Position numbers and translations under genes: made by a program. From an uncultured Aquimarina sp. (GTDB lineage: Bacteria > Bacteroidota > Bacteroidia > Flavobacteriales > Flavobacteriaceae): DNA of 64,000 nucleotides. The notes under the pieces are model-generated. The model had not been told where the DNA came from. It saw nothing but the letters and a program-made list of their open reading frames with translations, and did not search any database. Where the stretch lies: positions 186,001 to 250,000 of the forward strand of contig CANMKK010000001.1 in assembly GCA_947498455.1 (NCBI GenBank), given 5' to 3'. Positions 1-9,554 of the stretch are shown here, in pieces; the stretch's first letter is position 1; each line of letters starts with the position of its first letter.

Positions 1-114
1 AGTGATCTGGGAGACGGTTGGGAAAGCCCCGAAGTACATAATGATCCAGAAGAGGTTCGACAAAAAGCATTAAAAATGGGTGCAAATATTATTAAATACG
101 CTTTTGAGAACTAA
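1..114 (+). CDS. C-terminal end of an unidentified protein (partial)
   Basis: Frame 1 is open from the left edge to a TAA at 112-114 and gives 37 residues. They begin SDLGDGWESPEVHNDPEEVR and end in a helix-like KMGANIIKYAFEN. The style resembles the end of DUF4159-type proteins in Bacteroidota, but that is a weak recollection from a very short piece. The next gene starts 42 bp downstream on the same strand, so the two could be cotranscribed. The start and all upstream domains lie outside the window. Confidence 0.6.
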   Translation, partial: SDLGDGWESPEVHNDPEEVRQKALKMGANIIKYAFEN

Positions 115-156
115 TACGATATACACAGAATTTACCGGTAAAATGGCACTATACTT

Positions 157-699
157 ATGACCAAACAGTTACATCACAATACCACAAACTTTATAAAAAA
201 GCAATTCCCAATTACCCTTATATGTGATCGCGTAAATTCTCCTGCCAATATTGGTAGTCTTTTTAGAATTGCAGATAGTTTTGGTATAGAGCATATTTAT
301 TTTTGTGGTCAGGATATCACTGTAGTAAGTAAACGAATGTTGCGAACCGCCAGATCGACACATGAAATGGTATCGTATCAAACCGAAGAACAGATTACAG
401 AAGTTATACAGAAATTAACAACTGATGGATATGACATTATCGGATTAGAAATTACACAAAATAGTATCCCCGCTTCAGATTATAATTTTACTTCTAAAAA
501 CAAGATAGCGTTAGTTATTGGAGATGAAAGCCTAGGAATTTCCGAAAATGTGTTAACAAAAGTATCAAAATGTATACATATAAACATGTATGGTAATAAT
601 AGTAGCATGAATGTTGCCACTGCTACCGGAATTGCATTATATGAAATTACCAAGCAGTTGATGGCTAATGGAAATTATTTAAATTTTAGTAATTATTAA
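157..699 (+). CDS. TrmH/SpoU-family RNA 2'-O-methyltransferase
   Basis: The 180-residue protein carries the three SPOUT trefoil-knot motifs in order: NSPANIGSLFRIAD near residues 28-41, IGDESLGIS near 121-129, and the C-terminal MNVATATGIALYEI. Such enzymes use S-adenosylmethionine to methylate a ribose 2'-OH in tRNA or rRNA. The length fits a single catalytic domain without the N-terminal substrate-binding domain of RlmB, closer to TrmL/TrmH-like forms. The sequence does not reveal the target nucleotide. It lies 57 bp ahead of an AI-2E-type membrane protein on the same strand. The family is clear; the substrate is unknown. Confidence 0.9.
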   Translation: MTKQLHHNTTNFIKKQFPITLICDRVNSPANIGSLFRIADSFGIEHIYFCGQDITVVSKRMLRTARSTHEMVSYQTEEQITEVIQKLTTDGYDIIGLEITQNSIPASDYNFTSKNKIALVIGDESLGISENVLTKVSKCIHINMYGNNSSMNVATATGIALYEITKQLMANGNYLNFSNY

Positions 700-756
700 A
701 TCTTTGTGTATTTAACCTCAGATTATTTTTTTGTTTCTTTTTGAAATTGCAGATAT

Positions 757-1845
757 ATGAATTCGAAAACAATAGCATATGGCATTTTACGGGCGGTAGG
801 AATAATTATCGGAATATTACTCTTACTGTTATTCCTATATAAAATACAATCTATATTATTATATATCGCTTTTGCAGCAGTTATCTCTCTAATGGGACGG
901 CCATTAGTTTTTTTCCTAAAAAAAAGGCTTAAGTTTAATAATTCCTTGGCAGTAATTTTTACATTATTCATAACCATTGGGTTATTCTTAAGTATATTTT
1001 TACTTTTTGTACCGATCATTACGGAACAAGGACAACTTATTGGCGAAATTGATATTAATGAAATTGGAGACGATCTAGATCGGTTGAATCAGGATATTAG
1101 CGATTATTTTAATGTAGAAAAAATAAACTTTATTGAATTAATCAAGCAAACTGATTTAATGCAGTTCTTTGATCTCACAGCTATTCCCGAAGCAATTAAT
1201 ATGTTTTTAAGTGGTTTTGGTGCAATATTAATAGGGTTATTCTCCGTTCTTTTTATTTCATTCTTTTTTTTAAAAGATAGTAGATTATTAGAAGATAGTT
1301 TACTGGTTTTTGCAAAAAAAGAAGATGAAAATAAATTCATGAGAGCTTTTACTAAAATCAAAGACCTACTATCCCGATATTTCGTGGGTCTATTACTCCA
1401 AGTATTAATCTTGTTCATACTGTATACTATCTTATTGTTGATTTTTGGAGTTCATAATGCGATTGCAGTTGCCTTAATTGCGGCTATACTAAACCTTATT
1501 CCGTATGTCGGCCCATTATTTGGAGGAACATTAGTATTGATTCTTGCCACAACAAGTAATTTGGGACTAGATTTCCAATCAGTTATACTACCTAAACTAA
1601 GTTCTATCTTAATTGGATATATTATCATTCAATTGATTGATAATTTCCTCAATCAACCCTTAATATTTGGTAATAGTGTAAAATCACATCCATTGGAGAT
1701 TTTCTTAGCTATCCTGATTTTTGGAGCTTTATTCGGTATTGGCGGACTAATTGTCGCGGTTCCTTTTTATACAGCCATAAAGGTAATTGCCAAAGAGTTT
1801 TTGTCTGAATATAAGATTGTAAAAAAACTTACCAAAGATTTATAA
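757..1845 (+). CDS. AI-2E family transporter (PF01594-type membrane protein)
   Basis: The 362-residue protein is highly hydrophobic, with paired N-terminal membrane segments (about residues 8-45 and 62-90), a soluble loop (about 95-145), and several C-terminal segments. The family signature LIPYVGPLFGG lies near residues 246-256 and a glycine-rich GALFGIGGLIVAVP stretch near 325-340. Family members have been linked to autoinducer-2 export, Na+/H+ antiport or general efflux, so the substrate cannot be inferred. It is placed between two RNA or nucleic-acid methyltransferases with short gaps, possibly a housekeeping operon. Confidence 0.88.
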   Translation: MNSKTIAYGILRAVGIIIGILLLLLFLYKIQSILLYIAFAAVISLMGRPLVFFLKKRLKFNNSLAVIFTLFITIGLFLSIFLLFVPIITEQGQLIGEIDINEIGDDLDRLNQDISDYFNVEKINFIELIKQTDLMQFFDLTAIPEAINMFLSGFGAILIGLFSVLFISFFFLKDSRLLEDSLLVFAKKEDENKFMRAFTKIKDLLSRYFVGLLLQVLILFILYTILLLIFGVHNAIAVALIAAILNLIPYVGPLFGGTLVLILATTSNLGLDFQSVILPKLSSILIGYIIIQLIDNFLNQPLIFGNSVKSHPLEIFLAILIFGALFGIGGLIVAVPFYTAIKVIAKEFLSEYKIVKKLTKDL

Positions 1846-1854
1846 GTAGTTTTA

Positions 1855-3111
1855 TTGATTCTACAGAATACTATATTTTTGCGGTGTTCCAATTATTACA
1901 AACAAGAAGGATTGAACAATCATATTACAGATAGCGAAATACAAGATTTTATCTTCGATAAATCCGAAAACAGGATCGATATAACTAAATTCATACTATC
2001 CGGTAGTCCATATATACATATTACAATACAAGAATTAGCGCAGCAGATCAGTGGTAGAATAAAAGTCAAAGACAAGTTACCTACCTGGTATAACACCAAA
2101 AAAATCTACTATCCTCCTACTATTAATATCGAACAAACTTCTTCTGAAACAACTGCTATCTATAAAAGCAATTTGGTTTCTGGAAAAACTCTTATCGACC
2201 TCACTGGAGGTTTTGGTATCGATGACTACTACTTTTCTAAAAAACTACGAAAGGTAATTCATTGTGAACTTAATAAAGAAGTAAGTAATATAGCACAACA
2301 CAATTTTCAGGTTTTAGGAGTTAATAACATAGAAACTTATACCGGAGATGGATTGGAGTTACTAAAAAAACACCATACTGTTGACTGGATCTATATAGAT
2401 CCTTCCAGAAGACACGATCATAAGGGAAAAGTCTTTTTTCTAGAAGATTGCCTTCCCAACGTACCAGAAAATATAAATACCCTCTTTGAGAAAAGTAACC
2501 ATATACTTATCAAAACCTCTCCGCTATTAGACATCAATATAGGAATACAATCCTTGCAATTCGTACAAGAGATACATATAGTTGCTGTACATAATGAAGT
2601 TAAAGAATTACTCTGGGTATTAGAAAAAGGATGTAAAGAAGATACCTTAATTAAGGCTATTAATATTACTAAAAAGAAAACTTCTATATTTCCTTTTACA
2701 CTAAAAGAAGAAAGTAATATACAGCCGCAATTTTCTTTACCTCAAAAATACATCTATGAACCTAATGCAGCCATTCTTAAAGGCGGTGGTTTTAGTAGTA
2801 TTACAAAACACTATAAACTTAATAAGTTACATATAAATTCCCATTTATATACATCAGAGAATAAAATTGATTTTCCGGGGAGAAGTTTCGAACTTCTTAC
2901 GATTATCCCATATCAAAAACAATCTCTAAAGAAAGCTAATTTTTCAAAGGCAAATATTACTACACGTAATTTTACGGAAACAGTTTCACAAATCCGAAAA
3001 AAATTTAAAATTAAAGATGGTGGTGATACCTATCTATTTTTTACAACAGATGTAAATAATAATAAGATAGTTCTTAACTGTAAAAAAACACTCCATTATC
3101 ATAGATTTTAA
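1855..3111 (+). CDS. THUMP-like class I SAM-dependent methyltransferase with a non-ATG start
   Basis: It resembles Bacteroidota class I methyltransferases with a THUMP-like fold. There is a SAM-binding LIDLTGGFGIDDYYFS near residues 113-128 and a YIDPSRR catalytic-loop motif near 180, the (D/N)PPR-like signature of nucleic-acid or protein methylases. The frame contains no ATG at all, so initiation must use another codon. TTG at 1855 gives 418 residues; TTG at 1912 gives 399 and leaves an N-terminus starting LNNHITDSEIQDF, which looks more like relatives I recall. It starts 9 bp after the AI-2E-type gene. The substrate is unknown. Confidence 0.82.
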   Translation: MILQNTIFLRCSNYYKQEGLNNHITDSEIQDFIFDKSENRIDITKFILSGSPYIHITIQELAQQISGRIKVKDKLPTWYNTKKIYYPPTINIEQTSSETTAIYKSNLVSGKTLIDLTGGFGIDDYYFSKKLRKVIHCELNKEVSNIAQHNFQVLGVNNIETYTGDGLELLKKHHTVDWIYIDPSRRHDHKGKVFFLEDCLPNVPENINTLFEKSNHILIKTSPLLDINIGIQSLQFVQEIHIVAVHNEVKELLWVLEKGCKEDTLIKAINITKKKTSIFPFTLKEESNIQPQFSLPQKYIYEPNAAILKGGGFSSITKHYKLNKLHINSHLYTSENKIDFPGRSFELLTIIPYQKQSLKKANFSKANITTRNFTETVSQIRKKFKIKDGGDTYLFFTTDVNNNKIVLNCKKTLHYHRF

Positions 3112-3248
3112 TTAATCACATTAATCTCTTTTAATTGTTAGATATCTTCCTTTTTTAACTGTTTAGCTATTATTCTTTTCTATAATATTGCTAATTCATA
3201 GTTTCATACGTATTAACTCAAACTCATTTTAATCTTAATACCGTATTT

Positions 3249-5903
3249 ATGAAATGTAAACTATTTTTAATATGCTTACTAATAAGTGTATGTGCACATG
3301 CCCAAACTTTTGTTAAGGAGTATACAAATTCCAGCTCCTCCTATAAACTAACCATGAATTTTTCTCCTCAATCCTGGGGTGATGTTTATTTCGACATACA
3401 AGTCGAAAATATTGGAACAACAGATATAGATGCTAGAGACGCTACGATTCGTATTACATCAGATCATGTTCCGTCCTTAATAAACTTCTTTCCAGAAGGG
3501 TATATTTCGTATCCTACCACTTCCTTAAATTCAGTAGCTCAAGGTAGCCTACAAGTAACCAGTTTAAATATAGGATTACCTCAAGAATCATGGGTGGATA
3601 ATATATTAGCACCAAATGAAACTGTGAGTGTACGTTTTGATCTAAAAAGTGTCAATTCTTCTTTGGAAAATCTTGCTAATGAAGTTCGTTTTTTTCCCGA
3701 TAACGAGGAACCAGATTTATTTATTGATACAATTACCAATGTTTCTGGAAATGATGAATCCAGTGTAACCGTATATTATAAAAATACAATTACAGATACA
3801 GAGGTTACAAAAAGTATTACATCTACCGATATTACATCTTTACGAAAGAATCAAGAACATCAGGTATGGGCAGATAATTTTGTATCCGGAACCACACAAT
3901 ATACGAGTCAATACTCTAGTAGTTCTCCATTACTATTCACTCCTACCGATACGAATAACAATATTTCAATCACATATACTAAAACAACAATCAGTACAGA
4001 AAACGTTACTATAAATGTATCTGGTTTACCTGCCAATACTTCTACTAATTTAATTTTAAAAAATAATACTGTATCTGTAGCGGATATTACTAAACAAATC
4101 TCTAACGGAAGTAACACCCTTACTAATATACTGGTTGGGTCTTATTCCGTAGTTATAGATTCATATAGTGATGTGTCCAGCAATATCATATATTCACCTT
4201 CATTTAATAATACACTACAAGTTACTAGTGGATCGGCTAATTCGTTATCCGTTACATTTAGTGAATCTACTCTTACAGATTTTAAAGTAAAAGGATTTCC
4301 TCCATATCTTTCGCACGGAACAATAACCAATGCTGCTGTTGCCTTTGATGATAGCTTTAAGGATTCTCCGCTAGAGGTTCTTTTTAAATATTCTGGACTT
4401 GATGGTGCCGGAGACCGTGGAAAAATTCCAGATATGACTCCAACCGTCAATACTATAGAACAAGCAAGACGTCTGGAAACAAACCAACCGGGAAAAACTA
4501 TACTACCGTTAATGGTACACTATACTGCTAATGCTAGTGGAGGTGGATCACGAGAAGCGATTAGAGATATTGCAGAACAAGATAATTTATATTTCCATTA
4601 TAGAAATTTGATTCAGGAAATAAAGGTAATGCTTAGCTTCGAAGATGCAGACCACCCAAACCCAGGTGCTTTTGTAATCAGCCCAGATCTTTTAGGAGCC
4701 ATACAACAAGATGTGGTTTTCGGAAATGACCACGGTATTACAACCATGCAGGTCAATGTTAATCAAGATATTAGAAGGGCATTCGAGGATGAAAATCTGA
4801 GCACTGCAGACATTCCAAATTTTGTGGAAGATTTAAAAGGATATTTCCAATCAATAAATTTTGTTATTCATCATGTAGGAGAATGTAAAATTCCATTCGG
4901 ATACCAACAAAATGTATGGGCTGCTGGTTCTGCCAGATGGGTATATGAAGCTGCTGGGGAATTTAATGACCCAGTAAGTGAAGGTATAGAAGTGGCTGAT
5001 TTTATGAATAGTCTAGAGTTATATACGGGTGACTGGAAACCTGATTTTATTGCCTTTGATAGATATGAGCGTGATTGCTTTGGCCCTGCTGCTATCCAAA
5101 ACTATGCTTGGACAGCAAGACATTGGGATAAATACATGATTTTCTGTGATGAAATTGCAAAAAGAATAGGAAATGTACCAATTATGTTATGGCAAATCCC
5201 AGGAGGTCATATGGCGACTGTAGATGAAAATATTGGTGACTATAGTACTAGTCAACACTCATCTGCTTCTGCTCCATATTTCTTAGGAGATAGTAGAATC
5301 GGAACAAATATTAATAATATACGGGCAGATGTAAGAAATATAGCTTTGACACTTCCTCATTACCAAGCAAATAATATTGGGGAACACTTAGAGAATGATA
5401 ATGGATATGATTGGGGGACATCGAACTTGCAAAAAATAGCCAATATGAATGTGTTTTCTATTTTATGGGGTGGTGGATCTACAACTGGTGTAGGAACTAT
5501 AGGAACGAATGGAAATGATAATGGATGGTTAGCTAGTAAAATAACGGATTATTACAATAATGACCCCGTATTTAAAACAGTAGCACTCCCTAATTACGAG
5601 GTAGCCAATTACTGCCAAAATGGTTCTAAATCAAACGATAGTAACAATTCTAGTGAGTCTTCTAACTTTAGAATCTTTCCGGTTCCAGCCAATAATTTTA
5701 TAACAATAGAAGAGCTTACTTCTACAAAAATACTAAGTGCCACTATTTATGATTTATCCGGTAAAAAAATAAGCCATTATACAATAAATAAAGAAAAGTC
5801 TATTGATATTTCTTCATTAGCTGAAGGAGCATATATCATTCGATTATACACAGATACTAATACAGATAGTATGATCTCTAAAGTATTCTTGAAGCGAAAA
5901 TAA
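3249..5903 (+). CDS. Large secreted T9SS cargo protein, possible glycoside hydrolase-like
   Basis: The 884-residue protein has a Sec signal peptide ending in CAHAQ (residues 1-19) and a type A T9SS sorting domain (about 805-884, beginning FRIFPVPANNF and ending in KVFLKRK), so it should be secreted through the outer membrane. The N-terminal ~160 residues look like a beta-sandwich adhesion or carbohydrate-binding module. They are followed by threonine/serine-rich beta segments and, from about residue 345, a larger region rich in Asp, Glu, Trp and Tyr (for example FIAFDRYERDCFGPAA and MLWQIPGGHM) that looks like a TIM-barrel hydrolase. I do not recognise the catalytic family. A terminator follows directly. 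Confidence 0.8.
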   Translation: MKCKLFLICLLISVCAHAQTFVKEYTNSSSSYKLTMNFSPQSWGDVYFDIQVENIGTTDIDARDATIRITSDHVPSLINFFPEGYISYPTTSLNSVAQGSLQVTSLNIGLPQESWVDNILAPNETVSVRFDLKSVNSSLENLANEVRFFPDNEEPDLFIDTITNVSGNDESSVTVYYKNTITDTEVTKSITSTDITSLRKNQEHQVWADNFVSGTTQYTSQYSSSSPLLFTPTDTNNNISITYTKTTISTENVTINVSGLPANTSTNLILKNNTVSVADITKQISNGSNTLTNILVGSYSVVIDSYSDVSSNIIYSPSFNNTLQVTSGSANSLSVTFSESTLTDFKVKGFPPYLSHGTITNAAVAFDDSFKDSPLEVLFKYSGLDGAGDRGKIPDMTPTVNTIEQARRLETNQPGKTILPLMVHYTANASGGGSREAIRDIAEQDNLYFHYRNLIQEIKVMLSFEDADHPNPGAFVISPDLLGAIQQDVVFGNDHGITTMQVNVNQDIRRAFEDENLSTADIPNFVEDLKGYFQSINFVIHHVGECKIPFGYQQNVWAAGSARWVYEAAGEFNDPVSEGIEVADFMNSLELYTGDWKPDFIAFDRYERDCFGPAAIQNYAWTARHWDKYMIFCDEIAKRIGNVPIMLWQIPGGHMATVDENIGDYSTSQHSSASAPYFLGDSRIGTNINNIRADVRNIALTLPHYQANNIGEHLENDNGYDWGTSNLQKIANMNVFSILWGGGSTTGVGTIGTNGNDNGWLASKITDYYNNDPVFKTVALPNYEVANYCQNGSKSNDSNNSSESSNFRIFPVPANNFITIEELTSTKILSATIYDLSGKKISHYTINKEKSIDISSLAEGAYIIRLYTDTNTDSMISKVFLKRK

Positions 5904-5922
5904 AGTTTGTTGTATTTATTGA

Positions 5923-5957
5923 GAAAACCTGGGTTATAATGTTCAAACCCGGGTTTT
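5923..5957 (+). terminator. Rho-independent terminator after the T9SS protein
   Basis: An inverted repeat, AACCTGGGTT paired with AACCCGGGTT (one G-T wobble), is followed by a run of T. It begins 20 bp after the stop codon of the gene ending at 5903. Confidence 0.75.
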
Positions 5958-5959
5958 TT

Positions 5960-6476
5960 ATTTATAACAGTCCTGATATGAAAAAGTTATACAATTTACA
6001 GATAAGAAGTTCGTATAAAAAGTTTGAATTATTTTGTACTAGATTAAGGCATAAAATTAAAGAATAGCCACTTGTGCTGAGCTGCGCCGAAGTATAGCTA
6101 TTGTTGAATTTTATAACGCAGATATAGTGCAAAAGAAACAAACTATATTCGAAAGTTTTATGCGTAAATCGTATTAGTAGTACACTACCTCGGAGTGAGC
6201 CCACGAGGCATTCGTTGGAAGCATATCTTCAATTTCGAGGGAAGCCTCAGGGTATTAAACCCTATGGCGGTACCAATAAATTTCACTATTATATTACATT
6301 TTAGCTATCAATCCAATTCATTATAATATTTTTAGATACTATCAGACTTAGCGAGGTTTTAGAAACCTACCAAGTCTTGACAATATTCTTATACGATTGT
6401 TTACTGCTAAAATAATTTTTAGACCAATTTTTTAAGCGGTTTAATTATAAAAAAGACATTTTCATAAAAAACATTC
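5960..6476. repeat. Gene-free intergenic region with palindromic and dispersed repeats
   Basis: No credible gene is present; the short open frame here lacks protein character. Three repeat-like parts can be seen. One is a 26-bp stretch at 6150-6175 whose exact reverse complement lies at 52248-52273. The second is a block from 6184 (ACTACCTCGGAG...CACGAGGC...AAGCCTC...ATTAAAC) that is also found near 52154. The third, at 6344-6377, is an imperfect palindrome with AGGTTTTAGAAACCT in its core, related to the REP-like palindromes near 9700 and 13500. Confidence 0.6.
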
Positions 6477-7148
6477 TTATAGTTCGACATTACTCACAAA
6501 TATTTGATTCTCTATGGCATGAATTACTAAGCCTGCTATATTTTTAGAGCCTGTTTTCACTAATAAGTTATTGCGATGCCCTTCTACCGTTCTGGGGCTT
6601 ATAAATAATAAATCTGCTATTTCTGTAGTAGTTTTTTGTTCACAAATTAATTTTAATACTTCACGTTCTCTTCTTGTTAAATATTCTTCCGGTTCTTTGG
6701 ATTTTCCGTAATTTTTGATGGAGACTTCTTCTAATACGGACATGACATTATCATCATAATAAAATCCTTTTATGGCTACTTGATTGATCGTATGTATCAC
6801 TTCGCTCGGTGATGCATTTTTGGCCAGATATGCTACGGAACCTTGCTTCATCATATTCATAATAAAAGGTTTGCTGTAATAACTGGTCAATGCAATGATT
6901 TTAATATCAGGAAATTCTTTTCTTACAATTTTTGTGGTTTCTACTCCATTAAGATCTGGCATCTTAAGATCCATTAAAATCACATCTGGTAGGTTATCGG
7001 TTTGGTGTAATTGCTTGATAAGGTCATTACCATTTTCTGCCTGTATACATATTTCTATGTTTTTCTCTTTATCCAGTATAAAAGTAATCCCTTGTCTGAA
7101 TAATGTTTCATCATCTGCAATGGCTAATCTAATAATGTCTTTTTTCAT
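6477..7148 (-). CDS. NarL/LuxR-type response regulator
   Basis: The 223-residue two-domain regulator has a receiver domain with acidic DDE at residues 12-14 and phosphoacceptor Asp60 in LMDLKMPD, followed by the switch region TSYYS and Lys near 109. The C-terminal LuxR-type helix-turn-helix (about 155-215) reads LTRREREVLKLI...TEIADLLFISPRTVEGHR. The start overlaps the end of the histidine kinase gene by 4 bp, so the two are translationally coupled and almost certainly form a pair. Regulated genes are not evident. It is the last gene of a four-gene unit reading from 8996 down to 6477. Confidence 0.93.
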   Translation of the reverse strand: MKKDIIRLAIADDETLFRQGITFILDKEKNIEICIQAENGNDLIKQLHQTDNLPDVILMDLKMPDLNGVETTKIVRKEFPDIKIIALTSYYSKPFIMNMMKQGSVAYLAKNASPSEVIHTINQVAIKGFYYDDNVMSVLEEVSIKNYGKSKEPEEYLTRREREVLKLICEQKTTTEIADLLFISPRTVEGHRNNLLVKTGSKNIAGLVIHAIENQIFVSNVEL

Positions 7149-7954
7149 GGTCTAGGTTGTTTATTAGTACTAATCTTAAAAGTTGCTCCCTTACCAACCT
7201 CACTCTGATACGAAAGTTCCCCGTCGAGTATTTCTACTCTACTTTCTATATTCTTGAGTCCAATTCCTTTGTTTACGGCAATAGATTGGGTATCAAATCC
7301 ATTTCCATTATCTGAATATACAATATTTAATTGTGTATTACTATCATTTATTTTTAATATAACATTTTCTGCTTTTCCATGGCGTATAGAATTATTTAAG
7401 AATTCTTGTATAATCCTAAAAACATGTAATTCATTCGCTTTGGATAAAGAATCGGTATAATTTATTTGCTGATCGATTTTAATCTTTTTACTACAGGTAA
7501 ATTCATCGCAGAGCTCTTCTATAGCGGCTTGCAATCCAAAATTTTCTAAAATCGGGGGTAATAAATTATGTGCCAATCTTCTGGAACTCTGTAAGGTATT
7601 GGTAGTCACGGATAATATATGTTGCAATGTTTGTTCTTGTTCTTGTGCATCTAATGTTCCTTCTATCAATACATTGGCACTAAGGCTTACTACATTAAGC
7701 TTAGAACTAATAGCATCGTGTAGGTCTTGTGCAATACGCTTTCGTTCTGCTTCCTGGGTTTCTATAGTAGCATGTAATAGATCTTTTTGATAGGATATTT
7801 CTAAGTTTGCTTTTTCTAATTCGCTTTTGATAATTTTTTTACGCGAAAAAAAGAAAAACAATACCAAGGCTACTGCCATAAGCAATAAGACCATAATGGC
7901 AATCAATACAATAACTACGATCTGAGCGTCTTCTGGTAGTAATTCTTTCTCCAT
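7145..7954 (-). CDS. Sensor histidine kinase, NarX/NreB (HisKA_3) type
   Basis: The 269-residue kinase has one N-terminal membrane helix (about residues 13-37), a short coiled-coil linker, and a HisKA_3 dimerisation helix with the phospho-histidine at His79 in RIAQDLHDAISSKLN. The ATPase domain contains EFLNNSIRHGKA (N box), DNGNGFD (G1) and GIGLKNIESRVEIL (G2). It has no periplasmic sensing domain of its own. Its gene begins inside the preceding multi-pass membrane protein gene (40-bp overlap), so that protein may supply the sensing function (inference). It should phosphorylate the LuxR-type regulator encoded next. Confidence 0.92.
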   Translation of the reverse strand: MEKELLPEDAQIVVIVLIAIMVLLLMAVALVLFFFFSRKKIIKSELEKANLEISYQKDLLHATIETQEAERKRIAQDLHDAISSKLNVVSLSANVLIEGTLDAQEQEQTLQHILSVTTNTLQSSRRLAHNLLPPILENFGLQAAIEELCDEFTCSKKIKIDQQINYTDSLSKANELHVFRIIQEFLNNSIRHGKAENVILKINDSNTQLNIVYSDNGNGFDTQSIAVNKGIGLKNIESRVEILDGELSYQSEVGKGATFKISTNKQPRP

Positions 7955-8550
7955 TCAATAAAAATAAGGATTTGGAAGATGATATATAAGAATGCATTTA
8001 ATTTAAAAAGTAAATCATACATTTCAAAGGAAACATTGATATTAAAAACTAAATTTCCAGAAGCAAAAATTAAAGTACTACATATTAAATATAAAAAAAT
8101 TCCTATGTTAGTTATTAAAAATTGTGGTTTTCTTTTATTTATTGAATTATACAAATAAACCAAAGAATATACAATTAAAATACTATTTGTTAGACTAATA
8201 CCAATAGAATTATATATATAAAACAAATTCCAATCATTTACATATTGATATGTAAGAAAAATAGAAGTTACCAATGAGGTATAAAGTATAATCCTTTTCT
8301 TTAACAGAAAATTATAAAATGTTGACAATAATAAAAACTGTGAAATAAAAAATATAGTACTTAAGTATAAATTATTTTGATGAAAAACAGAACTTAATAA
8401 AGTGGTTGCGGTTTGAATTATACTTATAGTAATTAAAAATATTGTAAAAACAATAAAAGCCTTATTTTTATGTAAGGCTTTTATATATAATACCGTATTC
8501 AGAACCAAGAATATGTTCCCAGTATAAATTAAATACTTTATAAATGACAT
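7915..8550 (-). CDS. Multi-pass membrane protein of unknown function, upstream of the histidine kinase
   Basis: The 211-residue protein is almost entirely hydrophobic, with about six or seven predicted membrane segments and few charged loops. It has no motif I can name. The gene overlaps the kinase gene by 40 bp at its 3' end, and its start touches the stop of the small protein gene upstream (8550), so all four genes are probably one transcript. The layout resembles 7TM-type sensors placed in front of minimal histidine kinases; a role in signal input is inference only. Confidence 0.75.
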   Translation of the reverse strand: MSFIKYLIYTGNIFLVLNTVLYIKALHKNKAFIVFTIFLITISIIQTATTLLSSVFHQNNLYLSTIFFISQFLLLSTFYNFLLKKRIILYTSLVTSIFLTYQYVNDWNLFYIYNSIGISLTNSILIVYSLVYLYNSINKRKPQFLITNIGIFLYLICSTLIFASGNLVFNINVSFEMYDLLFKLNAFLYIIFQILIFIEWRKNYYQKTLRS

Positions 8551-8996
8551 TATCCATTTCCGTTTAAAGGACTTTCGTCATCACAATAAGGTGGACAAGG
8601 ACTTGTAAAATCATATACTCCACTATTCCCTTCAGGGCCTTTTAATCCTTTTACTTCGGTTTCTCCTTTGCCATCGATAGAACCATTAAGAATATCTCTA
8701 TATACCCCTTCGCTATCCTGTTGGGTACCTACTAACAGAATCTTTTCTTCTGTAGCCCCATTCTCAAAGGTTTCAATTGCCATATATGCACGTACATCCA
8801 GTTTTCTTTTACTTGCTCTTTTTTGGGCTTTGGCAGCAGCTTTGTCTCCTAAAATACCCATTTCGTTAAGCACTTCTATTAAATCCACAGCTGGTATTAA
8901 AAAAGCTTTGCAATTCTCGGGGCAGCTTTCTCTCCATTTTGCTGTCCATACTTCTGCTTCTGATACGGGGATTGTGTTTTCTCTGTCTGGATTCAT
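8550..8996 (-). CDS. Small cytosolic-type protein with a PCPPxC tail, first gene of the two-component unit
   Basis: The 148-residue protein has no signal peptide. The N-terminal part (EVWTAKWRESCPENCKAFL) and the stretch LLVGTQQDSEGVYRDIL look like a small alpha/beta domain seen in uncharacterised Flavobacteriaceae proteins. The C-terminus, GVYDFTSPCPPYCDD, matches the tail of the lipoprotein at 10466-11233 (GVYDFSHPCPPLCD). Four cysteines (CPENC and CPPYC) could bind metal or form disulfides. Its gene directly precedes the membrane protein, kinase and regulator genes, suggesting a linked role. The function is unknown. Confidence 0.75.
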   Translation of the reverse strand: MNPDRENTIPVSEAEVWTAKWRESCPENCKAFLIPAVDLIEVLNEMGILGDKAAAKAQKRASKRKLDVRAYMAIETFENGATEEKILLVGTQQDSEGVYRDILNGSIDGKGETEVKGLKGPEGNSGVYDFTSPCPPYCDDESPLNGNG

Positions 8997-9540
8997 TTTG
9001 TTTGTTTTGGTTTTTAATTAGTAAAAAATTTAATCTAACAATATGGGGTATTGTAGAACGTTTTTATAATAATACCATTTGTCATTTGAATTTACCGTAA
9101 TAAAATGTTCTTTTTTATGCCTCCATTTCAGAATAAAAATAAACCGTAGCCCAGCTATGCTTAATTTTTCTTCTTCATTGAAACAAAAAAATCGTTATTT
9201 TCTTTTCCAGTAAATTCAAACAACAACTGGTATAATATATCCAATAATCGAACTAATACGATAGCTTCTAATCATCAGACTTTATAAACCTGTCAGGGCT
9301 TGTTACTATCCTCGTCACTAGGTTAATTTTCACTCCTAATCTTATATTATACTTGTCGAGGCATATACTTTAGTTATAGTGTTTTTTAACAATATCGCTA
9401 CGAAAGCTACAAACTTCATAGAACTAATCATATGTTGTTTAGAAAAGTATAAATTTAGAATAAAAACCTTTTAAAATTTTAAATAATTATGGAAAATTAA
9501 CGAAATTTTTACTTTAAAAATATAATTATCAAGTTTTGAG
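8997..9540. other. Gene-free AT-rich intergenic stretch
   Basis: No open frame with protein character and no RNA gene was recognised. It includes a possible promoter region for the 8996 gene and AT-rich DNA leading into the tandem repeats. Near 9285-9325 a short run (AAACCTGTCAGGGCTTG...) looks like a decayed member of the palindromic repeats described elsewhere. Confidence 0.45.
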
Positions 9541-9554
9541 ATGGTTGATTATAA

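Noticed and set aside
6184..6280. A GC-richer block (CTACCTCGGAG...) that could suggest a tRNA or small RNA gene
   Set aside because: No cloverleaf, anticodon arm or CCA end fits; a second copy at 52154 shows that it is a dispersed repeat.
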